A stretch of 64,000 bases of DNA from Sphingomonas sp. Y57 (GCF_001015195.1 NZ_LDES01000007.1:20822-84821); one strand, 5' to 3'. Shown: positions 44,137 to 53,549, counted from the stretch's first letter. Program-made: numbers and translations. The notes: generated from the sequence alone by a model not told the origin.

Positions 44137-46551
44137 ATGGATCACGGCATCATCGCGACCAGGAAGACGTCCTGGTTTGCGGTAGCGATTGGTATCGTGC
44201 TGGTCCTTGCGGGCCTCGCCTTTGTGTATGGCGGCTCGATCCTCCTCTCGCTCGGCGGGTCAGCCTATTACGGCCTCGCAGGACTCGCGCTGATTGTCAG
44301 TGGAGTCCTGCTCTTCCGGCAGAATGTGTGGGGCGTATGGCTCTACGCGCTCACCTATATCGCAACGCTAATTTGGGCGTTGAACGAGGTGGGGCTGCAA
44401 CTATGGCCGCTGTCACCCCGCGTCGTGCCGCCGACCGTGCTTGGCATTCCCGTCTTCCTTTCGTTGGTTGTCTTGCGCCGCGCGAAACGGCCGTTGAGGA
44501 CGGTGAGCGGAGAGGAGGCCGGCCAGCGCCTCCCCCTCACCGCGATCGGATATGCCGGCGCGGCCCTGATGATGGCGACGCTGACCGGCTTCGGCATTGC
44601 CGCTTTCCAGCCACAGGGCGTCATTCGGCCCGATACGGTAACGCCTGCCACCGGTCGGATTGCCAGCGTCTCCTCGGTGGACTGGACGGCCTACGGGCGG
44701 ACGAATGAAGGGCGCCGCTTTGCGCCGTTCAATCAGATCGATAGGCGGAACGTCGGTTCACTCAAGGTCGCGTGGATCGCGCGCACGGGTGACATCCCGA
44801 CGGGCAGCGCAGCCGACGAGAACACCCCGCTTCAGGTGGCGAACAGGCTGTTCACCTGCAGCCCCCACAATATTGTCCACGCGCTCGACGCGGATAGCGG
44901 CAAGATCCTCTGGACCTACAATCCACGCGTTGATGCGCCCTATTGGCAGAGGTGCCGAAGCGTCGCCTTCCACCAAGTCCCCGGTGCGAAGGTGTGCGCG
45001 GGCCGCATCGTCATAGCGACGATGGACGCGCGCCTGATCGAGATCGATACCGAGACCGGCAAACCCTGTTCCGACTTCGGCAAGGGAGGTACTGTCGACC
45101 TGCGCGATGGGATCGGCGAAGTGAAGCCGGGCTACTACATCATGACCTCCGCGCCGACGGTCGCGAAAGGCCTGATCATCGTCGGCGGGGCAGTTGTCGA
45201 TAGCGTCGACGTGGACGTGCCCTCGGGCGTCGTGCGTGCTTTCGACGCCACGACCGGTGCGCTCCGCTGGGTGTGGGACCTCGGCAATGTCCGCGACAGC
45301 AACACGATGCCGGTAAAGGGAACCGTCTTTACGCGCGGCACGCCGAACGTATGGGCCCCACCGTCTGTAGACGAAGCGCGCGGGATCGTCTTCCTCCCGA
45401 CAGGCAATCCTGCAGCCGACCATTGGGGTGGCAGGCGCTCGAAGGAATCGGAGCGCCACACGTCGGCCATCGTGGCGCTGGACCTCGCCACCGGGAAGCT
45501 GCGCTGGACGTTCCAGACGGTGCATCACGATCTGTGGGATTATGACGTTCCGTCACAGCCGACGCTGGCCGACATTCCCGATGGTCACGGCGGCTGGATT
45601 CCGGCTGTCATCCAACCGACCAAGCGGGGGCAGATATTCGTACTAGACCGGCGTACCGGCATTCCTGTGGCGCCCGTGATCGAGCGTCCGGTGCCTCGGG
45701 GCGCGGCTCCGGGCGACTGGACCTCTCCGACCCAACCCTATTCGGTCGGCATGCCCGCCATCGGCGCCAAGCGGTTGACGGAAGCCGATATGTGGGGGGC
45801 GACACCCTTCGATCAGCTCTGGTGCCGCATCGCCTTCCGCCGCCTGCGCTATCAAGGCGACTTCACACCGCCCGGCACCAAACCATCGCTGCTGTATCCG
45901 GGCGTCTTTGGCGGCATGAACTGGGGAAGCGCATCGATCGACGAAACGCGCAACTATCTGATCGTCAACGACATACGCGTCGCACATAAGCTCGTCCTCG
46001 TGCCGCGGGCGCTTGCCGATGTCGCTGGGCCGGCGCTCGTCACGCGCTTCGGAGGGCCGGCGAAGCCCATTCCCGGCCATGGCGGCTTCCTTCCACAGAT
46101 CGGCACGCCCTTCGCCGCCATTTATCTCAACTTCCTGTCGCCGCTCGGAATCCCTTGCCAGGCGCCGCCTTATGGAACGATGTCGGCGATTGACCTCAAG
46201 ACCCGCGAAATCGTCTGGCAGGTGCCGATGGGCACTTTGCGCGACACGGGACCACTCAACGTCAAGATGCGCTTGCCGCTGCCGATGGGGCTGCCGACGA
46301 TCGGCGGCCCGCTGGTGACCGGATCCGGGCTGATTTTCTTCGCCGGCACCCAGGATTTCTACCTGCGCGCGATCGACTCGGCAACGGGCGAGGAGCTCTG
46401 GAAAGGGCGGCTGCCCGTCGGCGCGGGCGCGACGCCGATGAGCTACGTCTCTCCCGCGACGGGCAAACAATATGTGGTGATCGCCGCGAGCGGATCGCGC
46501 GAATCCCCCGACACCGGCGATTATGTGATCGCCTACGCGCTCCCGCGCTAG
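44137..46551 (+). CDS. Membrane-bound PQQ-dependent dehydrogenase
   Basis: An 804-residue quinoprotein of the glucose/quinate/shikimate dehydrogenase family. Five hydrophobic helices (about residues 12-150) anchor it; the eight-bladed propeller follows, with NTPLQVANRLFTCSPHNIVH, the tryptophan-docking repeats LDADSGKILWTYNP and LATGKLRWTFQTVHHDLWDYDVP, and C-terminal IDSATGEELWKGRLP. It oxidises a polyol or alicyclic alcohol in the periplasm and passes electrons to ubiquinone. ATG at 44137 follows GGGAGA. A quinate-like alicyclic acid would make sense beside an aromatic pathway, but substrate is unproven. No pqq genes are in view. Confidence 0.93.
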   Translation: MDHGIIATRKTSWFAVAIGIVLVLAGLAFVYGGSILLSLGGSAYYGLAGLALIVSGVLLFRQNVWGVWLYALTYIATLIWALNEVGLQLWPLSPRVVPPTVLGIPVFLSLVVLRRAKRPLRTVSGEEAGQRLPLTAIGYAGAALMMATLTGFGIAAFQPQGVIRPDTVTPATGRIASVSSVDWTAYGRTNEGRRFAPFNQIDRRNVGSLKVAWIARTGDIPTGSAADENTPLQVANRLFTCSPHNIVHALDADSGKILWTYNPRVDAPYWQRCRSVAFHQVPGAKVCAGRIVIATMDARLIEIDTETGKPCSDFGKGGTVDLRDGIGEVKPGYYIMTSAPTVAKGLIIVGGAVVDSVDVDVPSGVVRAFDATTGALRWVWDLGNVRDSNTMPVKGTVFTRGTPNVWAPPSVDEARGIVFLPTGNPAADHWGGRRSKESERHTSAIVALDLATGKLRWTFQTVHHDLWDYDVPSQPTLADIPDGHGGWIPAVIQPTKRGQIFVLDRRTGIPVAPVIERPVPRGAAPGDWTSPTQPYSVGMPAIGAKRLTEADMWGATPFDQLWCRIAFRRLRYQGDFTPPGTKPSLLYPGVFGGMNWGSASIDETRNYLIVNDIRVAHKLVLVPRALADVAGPALVTRFGGPAKPIPGHGGFLPQIGTPFAAIYLNFLSPLGIPCQAPPYGTMSAIDLKTREIVWQVPMGTLRDTGPLNVKMRLPLPMGLPTIGGPLVTGSGLIFFAGTQDFYLRAIDSATGEELWKGRLPVGAGATPMSYVSPATGKQYVVIAASGSRESPDTGDYVIAYALPR

Positions 46552-46578
46552 GTCTGAACTCTTCGAGTTAAGCGGGAG
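46540..46578. terminator. Bidirectional terminator between PQQ dehydrogenase and thioesterase
   Basis: Outer arms CTCCCGC and GCGGGAG enclose an inner hairpin AACTC-TTC-GAGTT (46557-46569). It sits across the 16-nt gap between convergent stop codons. Confidence 0.6.
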
Positions 46579-47068
46579 TATCGGCGGGTGATCGCCAGCT
46601 TTTCCGGTATGTGAACAAGGCCTCCTCGACAGGGCCGGGGAGCACGACACTGCGGAAGCTGCTGTCGATAGCTATCGGAGTCAGCCGGCCGATGAAGCGA
46701 GGCTCTCCTGACGGCGACTGCGCAACGATCAGGAGGTCGAAAGCACGCTCCCGCACCGCCTCGACGTAGACGGCCATGTCGAACAGCTCGTCGGGCCGCA
46801 GCGTATGATGGAACTCCAGCGAAAGCGCCTTCATCGGCGTCGCCAGCCGCGTTCCGTCTTTGGCGATTAGCTTGTCCGACAAGATTATCCGCGTGAACCA
46901 GGAAAAGGCCGCTGCCAGATAGTCGCTGAATCGGGGCGTATAGACGACCTGCGCCGGATCGCATTCGCCCCATCGCACGCGGCGGCGGACCGTGACCGGG
47001 CCAGTGGAGAGCAGCCGCTCGTCAGCGACGTCGTCGAGCGAGGCCGATGACGCGGAACCCCCGTCCAT
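46568..47068 (-). CDS. 4-HBT-type acyl-CoA thioesterase
   Basis: A 166-residue hotdog-fold protein. RVRWGECDPAQVVYTPRFSD is the 4-hydroxybenzoyl-CoA thioesterase signature with its catalytic Asp, and LSLEFHHTLRPDE follows. It would release a free aromatic acid or other acid from its CoA ester, matching the CoA ligase and CoA-ester hydroxylase encoded upstream. It lies 21 nt downstream of the thiolase gene. Confidence 0.9.
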   Translation of the reverse strand: MDGGSASSASLDDVADERLLSTGPVTVRRRVRWGECDPAQVVYTPRFSDYLAAAFSWFTRIILSDKLIAKDGTRLATPMKALSLEFHHTLRPDELFDMAVYVEAVRERAFDLLIVAQSPSGEPRFIGRLTPIAIDSSFRSVVLPGPVEEALFTYRKSWRSPADTPA

Positions 47069-47089
47069 CAGATCATCGTCCTCCAGCGA

Positions 47090-48262
47090 TCACAAAACCT
47101 CGAACAGCCCGGCGGCTCCCATACCGCCACCGACACACATGGTGACGACGACATAGCGCGCGCCGCGCCGCTTGCCCTCGATCAGCGCGTGGCCGATCAT
47201 GCGGGCTCCCGACATGCCGTAGGGATGCCCGATCGAGATCGCGCCGCCGTTGACGTTCAGGAGTTCGTCCGGAATGCCGAGCGTGTCGCGGCAGTACAGC
47301 ACCTGCACCGCGAAAGCCTCGTTGAGCTCCCACAGGCCGATGTCGTCGATCTTGAGGTCGAACCGCTCGAGCAGACGGGGCACGGCGAACACCGGGCCTA
47401 TGCCCATCTCATCCGGCTTGGTTCCGGCGACAGCCATGCCGACGTAGCGGCCGAGCGGTTGCAGACCACGCTTCTCGGCGAGGGCCGCTTCCATCACCAC
47501 GCAAGCCGAGGCGCCATCGGATAACTGGCTGGCGTTGCCCGCCGTGATGACCCCATTGTCGCGCACGGGCTTGAGGCCTCCGAGGCCTTCCAACGTCGTG
47601 TCGGCGCGGTTGCCCTCGTCTTTCGAAAGCGTGACCTCACACTCGGACACGGTGCCCGTTTGCTGATCCTTGAAGAGCATTCGCGCCGTGAGCGGCACGA
47701 TCTCCTGATCGAACTTGCCCGCGGCCTGCGCGGCGGCGGTGCGCTGCTGCGACTGGAGCGCATAAGCGTCCTGCCGGTCGCGGCCGATACCATAGCGGCT
47801 GGCCACCACCTCGGCGGTGTCGAGCATCGGCATGTAGACATCGGGGTGGATGTCGAGCAGCGCGGGATCCATGTCGATCCGCAATTCCTTCGTCTGCACC
47901 AGCGAGATGGACTCGACACCCCCGGCGACGATCACGTCCATGCGGTCGCTGATGACCTGCTTGGCGGCCGTCGCGATCGCCATCAGTCCCGACCCGCATT
48001 GGCGATCGATGGTTACGCCGGCGACCGAAACCGGCAGTCCCGCCCTCAGCGCCGCGGTCCGGCCGATCGTCTGCTGATAGCCCTGCGGCAGGGCGCTGCC
48101 GAGAATGCAATCTTCGATCTCAGCCGGATCAACACCGGCGCGTTCGACCGCCGCCGTGATCGCCGCCGCAGCCAACGTCGGCGAAGGCAGATTGTTGAAC
48201 GCGCCCCGATATGCGCGGCCGATGGCCGTCCGAGCCGTCGATACGATAACAGCGTCGCGCAT
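47090..48262 (-). CDS. Thiolase (acetyl-CoA acyltransferase)
   Basis: A 390-residue thiolase. The acyl-binding Cys is in [17 protein letters not shown] (about residue 89), with [25 protein letters not shown] (catalytic His) and [17 protein letters not shown] (second Cys). It cleaves 3-oxoacyl-CoA or condenses acyl-CoAs. Together with the thioesterase it suggests that a side chain or ring-opened chain is shortened by beta-oxidation. Five residues of a longer frame (from 48277) were excluded. Confidence 0.94.
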   Translation of the reverse strand: MRDAVIVSTARTAIGRAYRGAFNNLPSPTLAAAAITAAVERAGVDPAEIEDCILGSALPQGYQQTIGRTAALRAGLPVSVAGVTIDRQCGSGLMAIATAAKQVISDRMDVIVAGGVESISLVQTKELRIDMDPALLDIHPDVYMPMLDTAEVVASRYGIGRDRQDAYALQSQQRTAAAQAAGKFDQEIVPLTARMLFKDQQTGTVSECEVTLSKDEGNRADTTLEGLGGLKPVRDNGVITAGNASQLSDGASACVVMEAALAEKRGLQPLGRYVGMAVAGTKPDEMGIGPVFAVPRLLERFDLKIDDIGLWELNEAFAVQVLYCRDTLGIPDELLNVNGGAISIGHPYGMSGARMIGHALIEGKRRGARYVVVTMCVGGGMGAAGLFEVL

Positions 48263-48506
48263 TCGAAGTGCCTCCAATCTGTAGCTGAAAAATCGAAATG
48301 TAGTGGCAATACCAAAATGTCAGGTCGATCATCGGCAGCGTCGCCTCGATGACCTAGAGGTTCCTGAGCGAAAAGCCGACACGAACGGAAGGCTGCGAGC
48401 CATCTGTTCGGGAGCTGTTCCGCCAGCGCCAGCCCGGTAACTGGAAGGGAGCTTGAGGGGCCTGTGGTATCCCGCCATCGACGGCAGGATACCAGGGCCG
48501 ACAGAC

Positions 48507-51005
48507 TCAGAAATTATATCCCACGGTAACGCCGTAAGTGGCGGCCTCCCCCGTAAAGCGGATGATCGTGTCCTGCGTGCGGGTGATCGCAGGGGTATAA
48601 TATTTGTTCGTGATGTTGCGTCCCCAGACGCTCAGGTTCCACCTCTTATCAGCGGACCTCACCCCGACTCGCGCGTTAAAGATCATGTAAGGCCGCAGCG
48701 AGAACACCGGATCATTGTAGGTCGCCGACGCCGACGGCGACACATCGGCCGGCCGGCTCACATCGGCTGGCGTTAGCGTGCTCTTCGTCCTGCTCTGATA
48801 GGTCATCGAACCGCCGACGAAGGCATCGAGATTTGCCGAGACGGGGAAGTCATACTGGGCATCCACGGACGCCGAGTATTTGGGCGTGAACGGGAACGGG
48901 CTTCCAGTGATCGGGATGAGTGCATCGTCATTGTGAGCGCGGGCGGGATAGGTCGTGAAATCCGTTCCATCCGGGTTCTTGAGGATACGCGAGTTGATGT
49001 ACGTCCCGGTCGCGCTGATCGTCAGGCCTGTGACCGGGCGCCAGAAGGTCTGCAGCTCTAGACCCCAGATCCTCGACCGCGGGATGTTGAGCAATTGCTC
49101 GAGCTGCCCGAAAACCGTGGCAACACGGCCGCGGATCTGCTTGTCGCGATAATCATAGTAGAAACCGGCGCCGTTGATCTGCAGCGTCCGATCGGCAAGT
49201 GCCGCCTTGAAGCCAGCCTCGTAAGCGGTCAGCTTTTCCTGCGTCACCGGCAGAAGCTGGCTCGTCAGATTGGCGCCGGTGCGCGGAAAGCTGCCCGCCT
49301 TGAAACCACGGCTGACGTTGGCATAGAACATGGTATCGTCGCCGAACGGCTTCCAGTTGGCGCCGATGCGCCACGAGACGTTGTTCTCCTTCAGCGTGCT
49401 GACATATTCACCGCTCGTAAAGAGTTCGCGGGGCGGCGTTTCCGGCGTGTTACGCAAGGTCGCGCATTCGCCGGGCGCGGTCGTTGGCGTGATCCCCAGC
49501 GCAAACTGCTGGATCGCGCCGAAGAGCGCGGCGATGTCCCCCTTCCCGCTGTCGGCGGTACACCCACGATAGCTGATCCGATTGTCCGTGTACCGGAGAC
49601 CGCCATAGATCGTCAGCGCGGGAGTGAGTTCGTATTCGGCGTTGGCGAACGCGGCAAGCGATCGGGTCTTGGTGAAGGCCAGGTTCACGTCGTCGGTGAA
49701 CGTGCCAAATCCCGGGATCAGGAAACCGCCGCCATCGACGTTGAGCAGCGCGAACTCGGTGTCATCCACTGTGCTGCGCTGATAATTGCCGCCCAACGAC
49801 CAGATCAACCGACCATCGGCCGCTTCGCCGGACAGACGAAGCTCCTGCGAAAAGTCGTCGATGCTGCCGTAAAGCCGGTTGAGCAGATTGAACGCGGGCG
49901 TGCCATCGCCATCGTTGAGGCTGTCGCGGCGCAGATGGGAATAAGCGCTGATCGACGTGATCATGATATCCGGTGTGACGTCGAGTTCGGCGCGGAGCGA
50001 CGTCTGGATGAAGTCGTCATCGCGACGCAGCCTTCGACCCTCATCCCAGTCGGCGATCCTCGGGTTCTTGTGGAGTGCCTTCTGAAGATTGGTCGAAATA
50101 TCGAGAAGCGGGCCGACCGGCTCGCCGTTCACGCGCTCGACATCGTCCACCGACTGCGCAGCCGGCGTATCCGATTTGTCGATCCACCCATGCGCCATCA
50201 ACGTCAGCCGCAGCGTTTCAGTGGGCTTCGCCTCAATGATCAGGCGACCTCGCGTGAACCGCTGATCCCCAAGCCGGTCGGACGGACGCGTTGCGCTCTT
50301 CTGCCAGGCCCCACCCTGCGTGGTGGCGAGCGCGAGCCGAGCCGTCACCCCCTCGGTAATCGGGCCACTGATGAAGGCGTCGCCATCGAACTGGCCGAAC
50401 CGCGCATAGGAGGCGTTGACGCCCGCCTTAAAAGTATCGGTGGGCTTGGCGGCGATATAGTTTACGAGTCCACCGGTCGAATTTTGGCCGAACACCGTTC
50501 CTTGCGGGCCCTTGAGAACCTCGACCCGCTCAAGGTCCATTGGCGCGCCGCGTGCCATGATGGGATATACCAGCGGCACCTGGTCGATATACATGCTGAC
50601 GGTGGTCGTCGCCGCTAGACTGCTGTCGTAGAAGCCTACGCCGCGCAAAGTATAGCTCGGCGAGTCGAACTGCGTTCTGGTGACGGTCAGACTCGGCACC
50701 ACGCCGGCAAGGTCCTCGGGACGCGAGACACCGCGGTTGACGAGTTCCTCAGAACCGATGGCGCTGACCGACAAGCCAACGTCGTTTAGGTTCTGCGCAC
50801 GCTTCTGGGCCGTCACGACGATGTCGCCGACGCCGGCCTCGGCCGTCGCATCCATTCCCGGCCCACCGGCTGCGGTGCTGCCGGCAGCATCGGAAATGGT
50901 TTGAGCGTTCGCCGTCCAACTCATCCCAGGCAGCGACAGCGCAACTACGCCCGCGCTCGCAATCAGACGCAGCCGTATATTGTTTGCGAAAAGACGCCCC
51001 ATCAC
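48507..51005 (-). CDS. TonB-dependent outer-membrane receptor
   Basis: An 832-residue receptor. Signal peptide residues 1-35 (ending NAQT), plug motif GDIVVTAQKRAQNLNDVGLS, and EVLKGPQGTVFGQNSTGGLVNY. The barrel ends VTVGYNF with a C-terminal Phe. It is about 45-50% similar by eye to the receptor at 18652 in the plug. It has its own promoter P4 and probably imports the island's substrate. The 228 nt after the thiolase start (48263-48506) show no gene. Confidence 0.93.
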   Translation of the reverse strand: MMGRLFANNIRLRLIASAGVVALSLPGMSWTANAQTISDAAGSTAAGGPGMDATAEAGVGDIVVTAQKRAQNLNDVGLSVSAIGSEELVNRGVSRPEDLAGVVPSLTVTRTQFDSPSYTLRGVGFYDSSLAATTTVSMYIDQVPLVYPIMARGAPMDLERVEVLKGPQGTVFGQNSTGGLVNYIAAKPTDTFKAGVNASYARFGQFDGDAFISGPITEGVTARLALATTQGGAWQKSATRPSDRLGDQRFTRGRLIIEAKPTETLRLTLMAHGWIDKSDTPAAQSVDDVERVNGEPVGPLLDISTNLQKALHKNPRIADWDEGRRLRRDDDFIQTSLRAELDVTPDIMITSISAYSHLRRDSLNDGDGTPAFNLLNRLYGSIDDFSQELRLSGEAADGRLIWSLGGNYQRSTVDDTEFALLNVDGGGFLIPGFGTFTDDVNLAFTKTRSLAAFANAEYELTPALTIYGGLRYTDNRISYRGCTADSGKGDIAALFGAIQQFALGITPTTAPGECATLRNTPETPPRELFTSGEYVSTLKENNVSWRIGANWKPFGDDTMFYANVSRGFKAGSFPRTGANLTSQLLPVTQEKLTAYEAGFKAALADRTLQINGAGFYYDYRDKQIRGRVATVFGQLEQLLNIPRSRIWGLELQTFWRPVTGLTISATGTYINSRILKNPDGTDFTTYPARAHNDDALIPITGSPFPFTPKYSASVDAQYDFPVSANLDAFVGGSMTYQSRTKSTLTPADVSRPADVSPSASATYNDPVFSLRPYMIFNARVGVRSADKRWNLSVWGRNITNKYYTPAITRTQDTIIRFTGEAATYGVTVGYNF

Positions 51006-51128
51006 CCTCTCCCTTATTGCCCGGCGCAGTTAGCCGCGCCGGTCTCTTGATTCCTTGAAACGGCGAGCTGACAGCTCGCCCCTCCCGTTCCTACCCCGGG
51101 TCAGAGCCAAAGGATAAACAACGGCCTC

Positions 51129-51157
51129 ATATGTAGACTACCTGACGTATGTGTCAA
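51129..51157 (-). promoter_or_regulatory. Promoter P4 of the island TonB receptor
   Basis: Minus strand: TTGACA (51157-51152), 17-nt spacer, ACATAT (51134-51129). TGAC-ACATAC-GTCA straight after the -35 start is a perfect 4-bp inverted repeat with a 6-nt spacer. The 123-nt leader separates it from the ATG. Confidence 0.65.
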
Positions 51158-51184
51158 CTAAAAGTACCAGGCGTCAGATTTTTA

Positions 51185-51754
51185 TCACGTCGCCTCAGAG
51201 GAGGGTGGTTCGCCGGACGTCCTGCGGTTCGCATTCCGCGCCGCTTCGAAATTCTCCTCCGTGAAAACCTTGCCGCTGAGCGTCTGCAGCGCTGGATTGT
51301 GCACATTGAGGACACCGGCATTGCCGTCGATCCATTGGAAATCATGCTTATAGCGGTCGATCAGCCAGTCGGCTCGGTGGCGGACCAGGTAGAAATCGTA
51401 CCACCCGTATTGCGTGTTGTGCGACACGCCCAAGTCCGTCGCCGCCCAGTGTCGGGCCGTCATATAGACGATCGCGTGACTTCGATCGCCGTCAAGCGTG
51501 ATGCTGACGTTCGTGTAGACATGGTGACGCCTGACCGCCGAAAGGGCGCGCTCCACCATCTCGACCCACAGGTCGGCGTCGACACGCACCTCGTCCTGCC
51601 CAAGGAGCCGCTTGAAATCGACCCCGATGATATCGGTGAAGCACGACCGCCAGCCGCGCCAGTCGCCAAGATCGAGGCAGCGGCCAAATTTCAGCAAGCG
51701 CTGCGCCACGATCCGCTCATCCCAGAGCGTGGCCAGCTTCCCATCCTCGATCAT
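51185..51754 (-). CDS. NTF2/SnoaL-like protein
   Basis: A 189-residue SnoaL_4-type protein (VAQRLLKFGRCLDLGDWRGW, then HHVYTNVSITLDGDRSHAIV and YGWYDFYLVRHRADWLIDRY). It is the third such protein in the island and has the same length as the one at 35331, but is diverged. It is 92 nt downstream of the small unknown gene and shares its strand. Function unknown. Confidence 0.82.
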   Translation of the reverse strand: MIEDGKLATLWDERIVAQRLLKFGRCLDLGDWRGWRSCFTDIIGVDFKRLLGQDEVRVDADLWVEMVERALSAVRRHHVYTNVSITLDGDRSHAIVYMTARHWAATDLGVSHNTQYGWYDFYLVRHRADWLIDRYKHDFQWIDGNAGVLNVHNPALQTLSGKVFTEENFEAARNANRRTSGEPPSSEAT

Positions 51755-51846
51755 GGCGCTCTCCCTCTCCTATTGTGCCGATGCGCTGCACGCCGGATCC
51801 CGCCGCCTCCCACCTGCGGGATTCGCGCGAGGCCCAACACTGGCCA

Positions 51847-52128
51847 TCACTGGCGCAAGAAAGCGTGGCTTCGGTCCGGTGCATCATCCTCAACACGCAG
51901 CACGTCGCGGCCATATTCGGCGATGCGCCCTTCGATGCCTCCGCTGAGGCACGTATACCACACCGCCGGCTTGAAGCCGCAGGCACGCCGATGGAAGACC
52001 AGATCGCGGGCGCTCGAAATGATGAAATAGCCGCGCTGTACCCTGGTGACGCGGACCTCGCCCTGCTCACGCGCGCAGCGCACCAGGCCCGAGAATTCGG
52101 GCACGTCGATGACGTAAATCTTCGGCAT
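51847..52128 (-). CDS. Small conserved protein of unknown function (copy 2)
   Basis: A 93-residue paralogue of the protein at 40892-41146. MPKIYVIDVPEFSGLVRCAR and GFKPAVWYTCLSGGIEGRIA match copy 1 almost residue for residue, and an acidic C-terminal tail is added. The DNA of the shared core is also clearly related. It pairs here with an NTF2-like gene instead of the VOC and flavoprotein genes. Confidence 0.85.
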   Translation of the reverse strand: MPKIYVIDVPEFSGLVRCAREQGEVRVTRVQRGYFIISSARDLVFHRRACGFKPAVWYTCLSGGIEGRIAEYGRDVLRVEDDAPDRSHAFLRQ

Positions 52129-52181
52129 GTCAAACCCTTCGAAGACGGCGCGCTTGCGATACGGTCGTCAGCCCAGAGGCG

Positions 52182-52919
52182 TCAGGATATCTTGTACATC
52201 CCGCCGTCGACGACGACTGCCTGCCCGGTCATAAACGCGGCGTCATCGCTTGTGAGGAACACCACCGGGCCGGCTATGTCTTCCGGATCGGCGAAGCGCT
52301 TGATCGCCTGCTGCATCCACACCTCTTGCTTGAATTCGTCGGGCACGACCGCGGTGGCCGGCGTATTAGTGATGGATGGAAGGACCGCATTGACAGTAAT
52401 GCCATCGGCGCCGAGGTCGTTCGCGAGGCCCCGCACGAAGCCGATCACACCCATCTTGCTCGCCATATAATGGCTCAGGCCCTGCTGCGGTACGCCGATC
52501 GAGTTGGACGAGATATTGACGAAGCGGCCCCACTTGTTCTGCCGCATCAGCGGAATGAAGTGCTTCGCGCTGAAGAAATGCGCTTCCAAATTGATTCTGA
52601 ATACCGCCCGCCAATCATCGATCGTCATCTCGTCGATATGGTTGAGCGGCAGTATTCCGGCGTTATTGATGACGATATCGCCCCGGCCGAACCTATCGAG
52701 CGCCGTCGCTGCGACCTTCGCCCAATCATCGTCCGAAGAGACGTCAGCGACCACCGACACGCAGTCGCCGCCGATCAACTCCGCGGTCTCGTCCGGCTCG
52801 ATGCGATCGACAAGAATGAGTGACGCGCCGCGTTTGGCCAAAAGCCGCGCGATGGCACGGCCGATGCCGCGCCCCGCGCCGGTAACGACGGCTACGCGCC
52901 CGGTGTGAGTCTCAGACAT
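52182..52919 (-). CDS. Short-chain dehydrogenase
   Basis: A 245-residue SDR. TGAGRGIGRAIARLLAKRGA is the cofactor loop; VDRIEPDE suggests NAD+; NNAG is near residue 86; the catalytic triad includes NISSNSIG and YMASKMG. It starts at ATG 52919 after GGAGAG; a GTG at 52931 was rejected. It is the first gene of the operon with the small unknown protein and NTF2-like gene. Confidence 0.93.
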   Translation of the reverse strand: MSETHTGRVAVVTGAGRGIGRAIARLLAKRGASLILVDRIEPDETAELIGGDCVSVVADVSSDDDWAKVAATALDRFGRGDIVINNAGILPLNHIDEMTIDDWRAVFRINLEAHFFSAKHFIPLMRQNKWGRFVNISSNSIGVPQQGLSHYMASKMGVIGFVRGLANDLGADGITVNAVLPSITNTPATAVVPDEFKQEVWMQQAIKRFADPEDIAGPVVFLTSDDAAFMTGQAVVVDGGMYKIS

Positions 52920-52942
52920 GCTTCTCTCCACTGACTTTTGTG

Positions 52943-52971
52943 TTTGATAAACGTCATATTAGTAAAGTCAA
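52943..52971 (-). promoter_or_regulatory. Putative promoter P5 of the SDR operon
   Basis: Minus strand: TTGACT (52971-52966) followed at 16-17 nt by TATCAA/ATCAAA, a weaker -10. The region is AT-rich and lies between the SDR start and the TetR remnant. Confidence 0.4.
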
Positions 52972-52989
52972 GCACGGTCGCAGCCGGAT

Positions 52990-53127
52990 TGTCCTTTTGC
53001 AAGGTGGTCCAGATGCGCGACGTCTGCTTCAGGACTCGCAGCACGTCTCCCACGTGATCGCTGTGCGGACGATGGTCGTCTGGCCGTAGCAGCAGGGCCA
53101 GCGCCATTTATCGTGTCCGCGATGACA
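52990..53127 (-). pseudogene. 3' remnant of a second TetR-type gene
   Basis: The reading LLRPDDHRPHSDHVGDVLRVLK aligns with LLRPDAHRSRSDRIQDVLRILK at the end of the TetR protein at 36059. After LK a one-base deletion shifts the frame; restoring it gives DVAHLDHLAKG, matching DVAHLDHLLKD. The rest of the gene is gone. Its position upstream of promoter P5 mirrors the intact TetR gene upstream of P2. Confidence 0.85.
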
Positions 53128-53531
53128 GGGCTGCTTCTCGTGGAGCCTCCGACGCTGTCTGCCTTCCGCAGCGCTCAATCCGAGCGTGACGCTCGTCCCT
53201 TCACCTCAACCGTGCAGTAACGCCCCTCCCGCGTAGCAGCTTCGTGTTACCGCCAACACTTCCCTTGGTTGAGTGATAGGTCGGCAGCTTCTGAAGCGGG
53301 ATACGCGATTCACAGGGAGAACTTAGACCTCAGCAATCTCGTCTTTATGCACGCTATCCTACGCCAGAGCGCTCTCATCGATTGAAGTGGCTTTACATCA
53401 TCTTAGTGCGCGCAGATCAGTCGCGAGACACGAATGGAGTAACCAGCACAACGAGGGAAAGAACGAGAGCAGCAATTAGGCAATGGCGAAACGCACCGTC
53501 GAAACTACGCTACTGCCGCCCTTTGTACCCG
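53128..53531. other. Non-coding right end of the island
   Basis: About 400 nt with no supported gene, RNA or strong hairpin. It separates the TetR remnant from the second guaA-tail site. An open frame of 60 codons at its end (53382-53564) runs across the site and looks random. Confidence 0.6.
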
Positions 53532-53549
53532 TCATTCCCACTCAATCGT
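53532..53549 (-). other. Right guaA-tail attachment-like site
   Basis: Minus strand ACG ATT GAG TGG GAA TGA, again Thr-Ile-Glu-Trp-Glu-stop. Same orientation as the copy at 25019-25036. The codon before it (TGG) and upstream stop show that no guaA body is attached. Confidence 0.75.
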
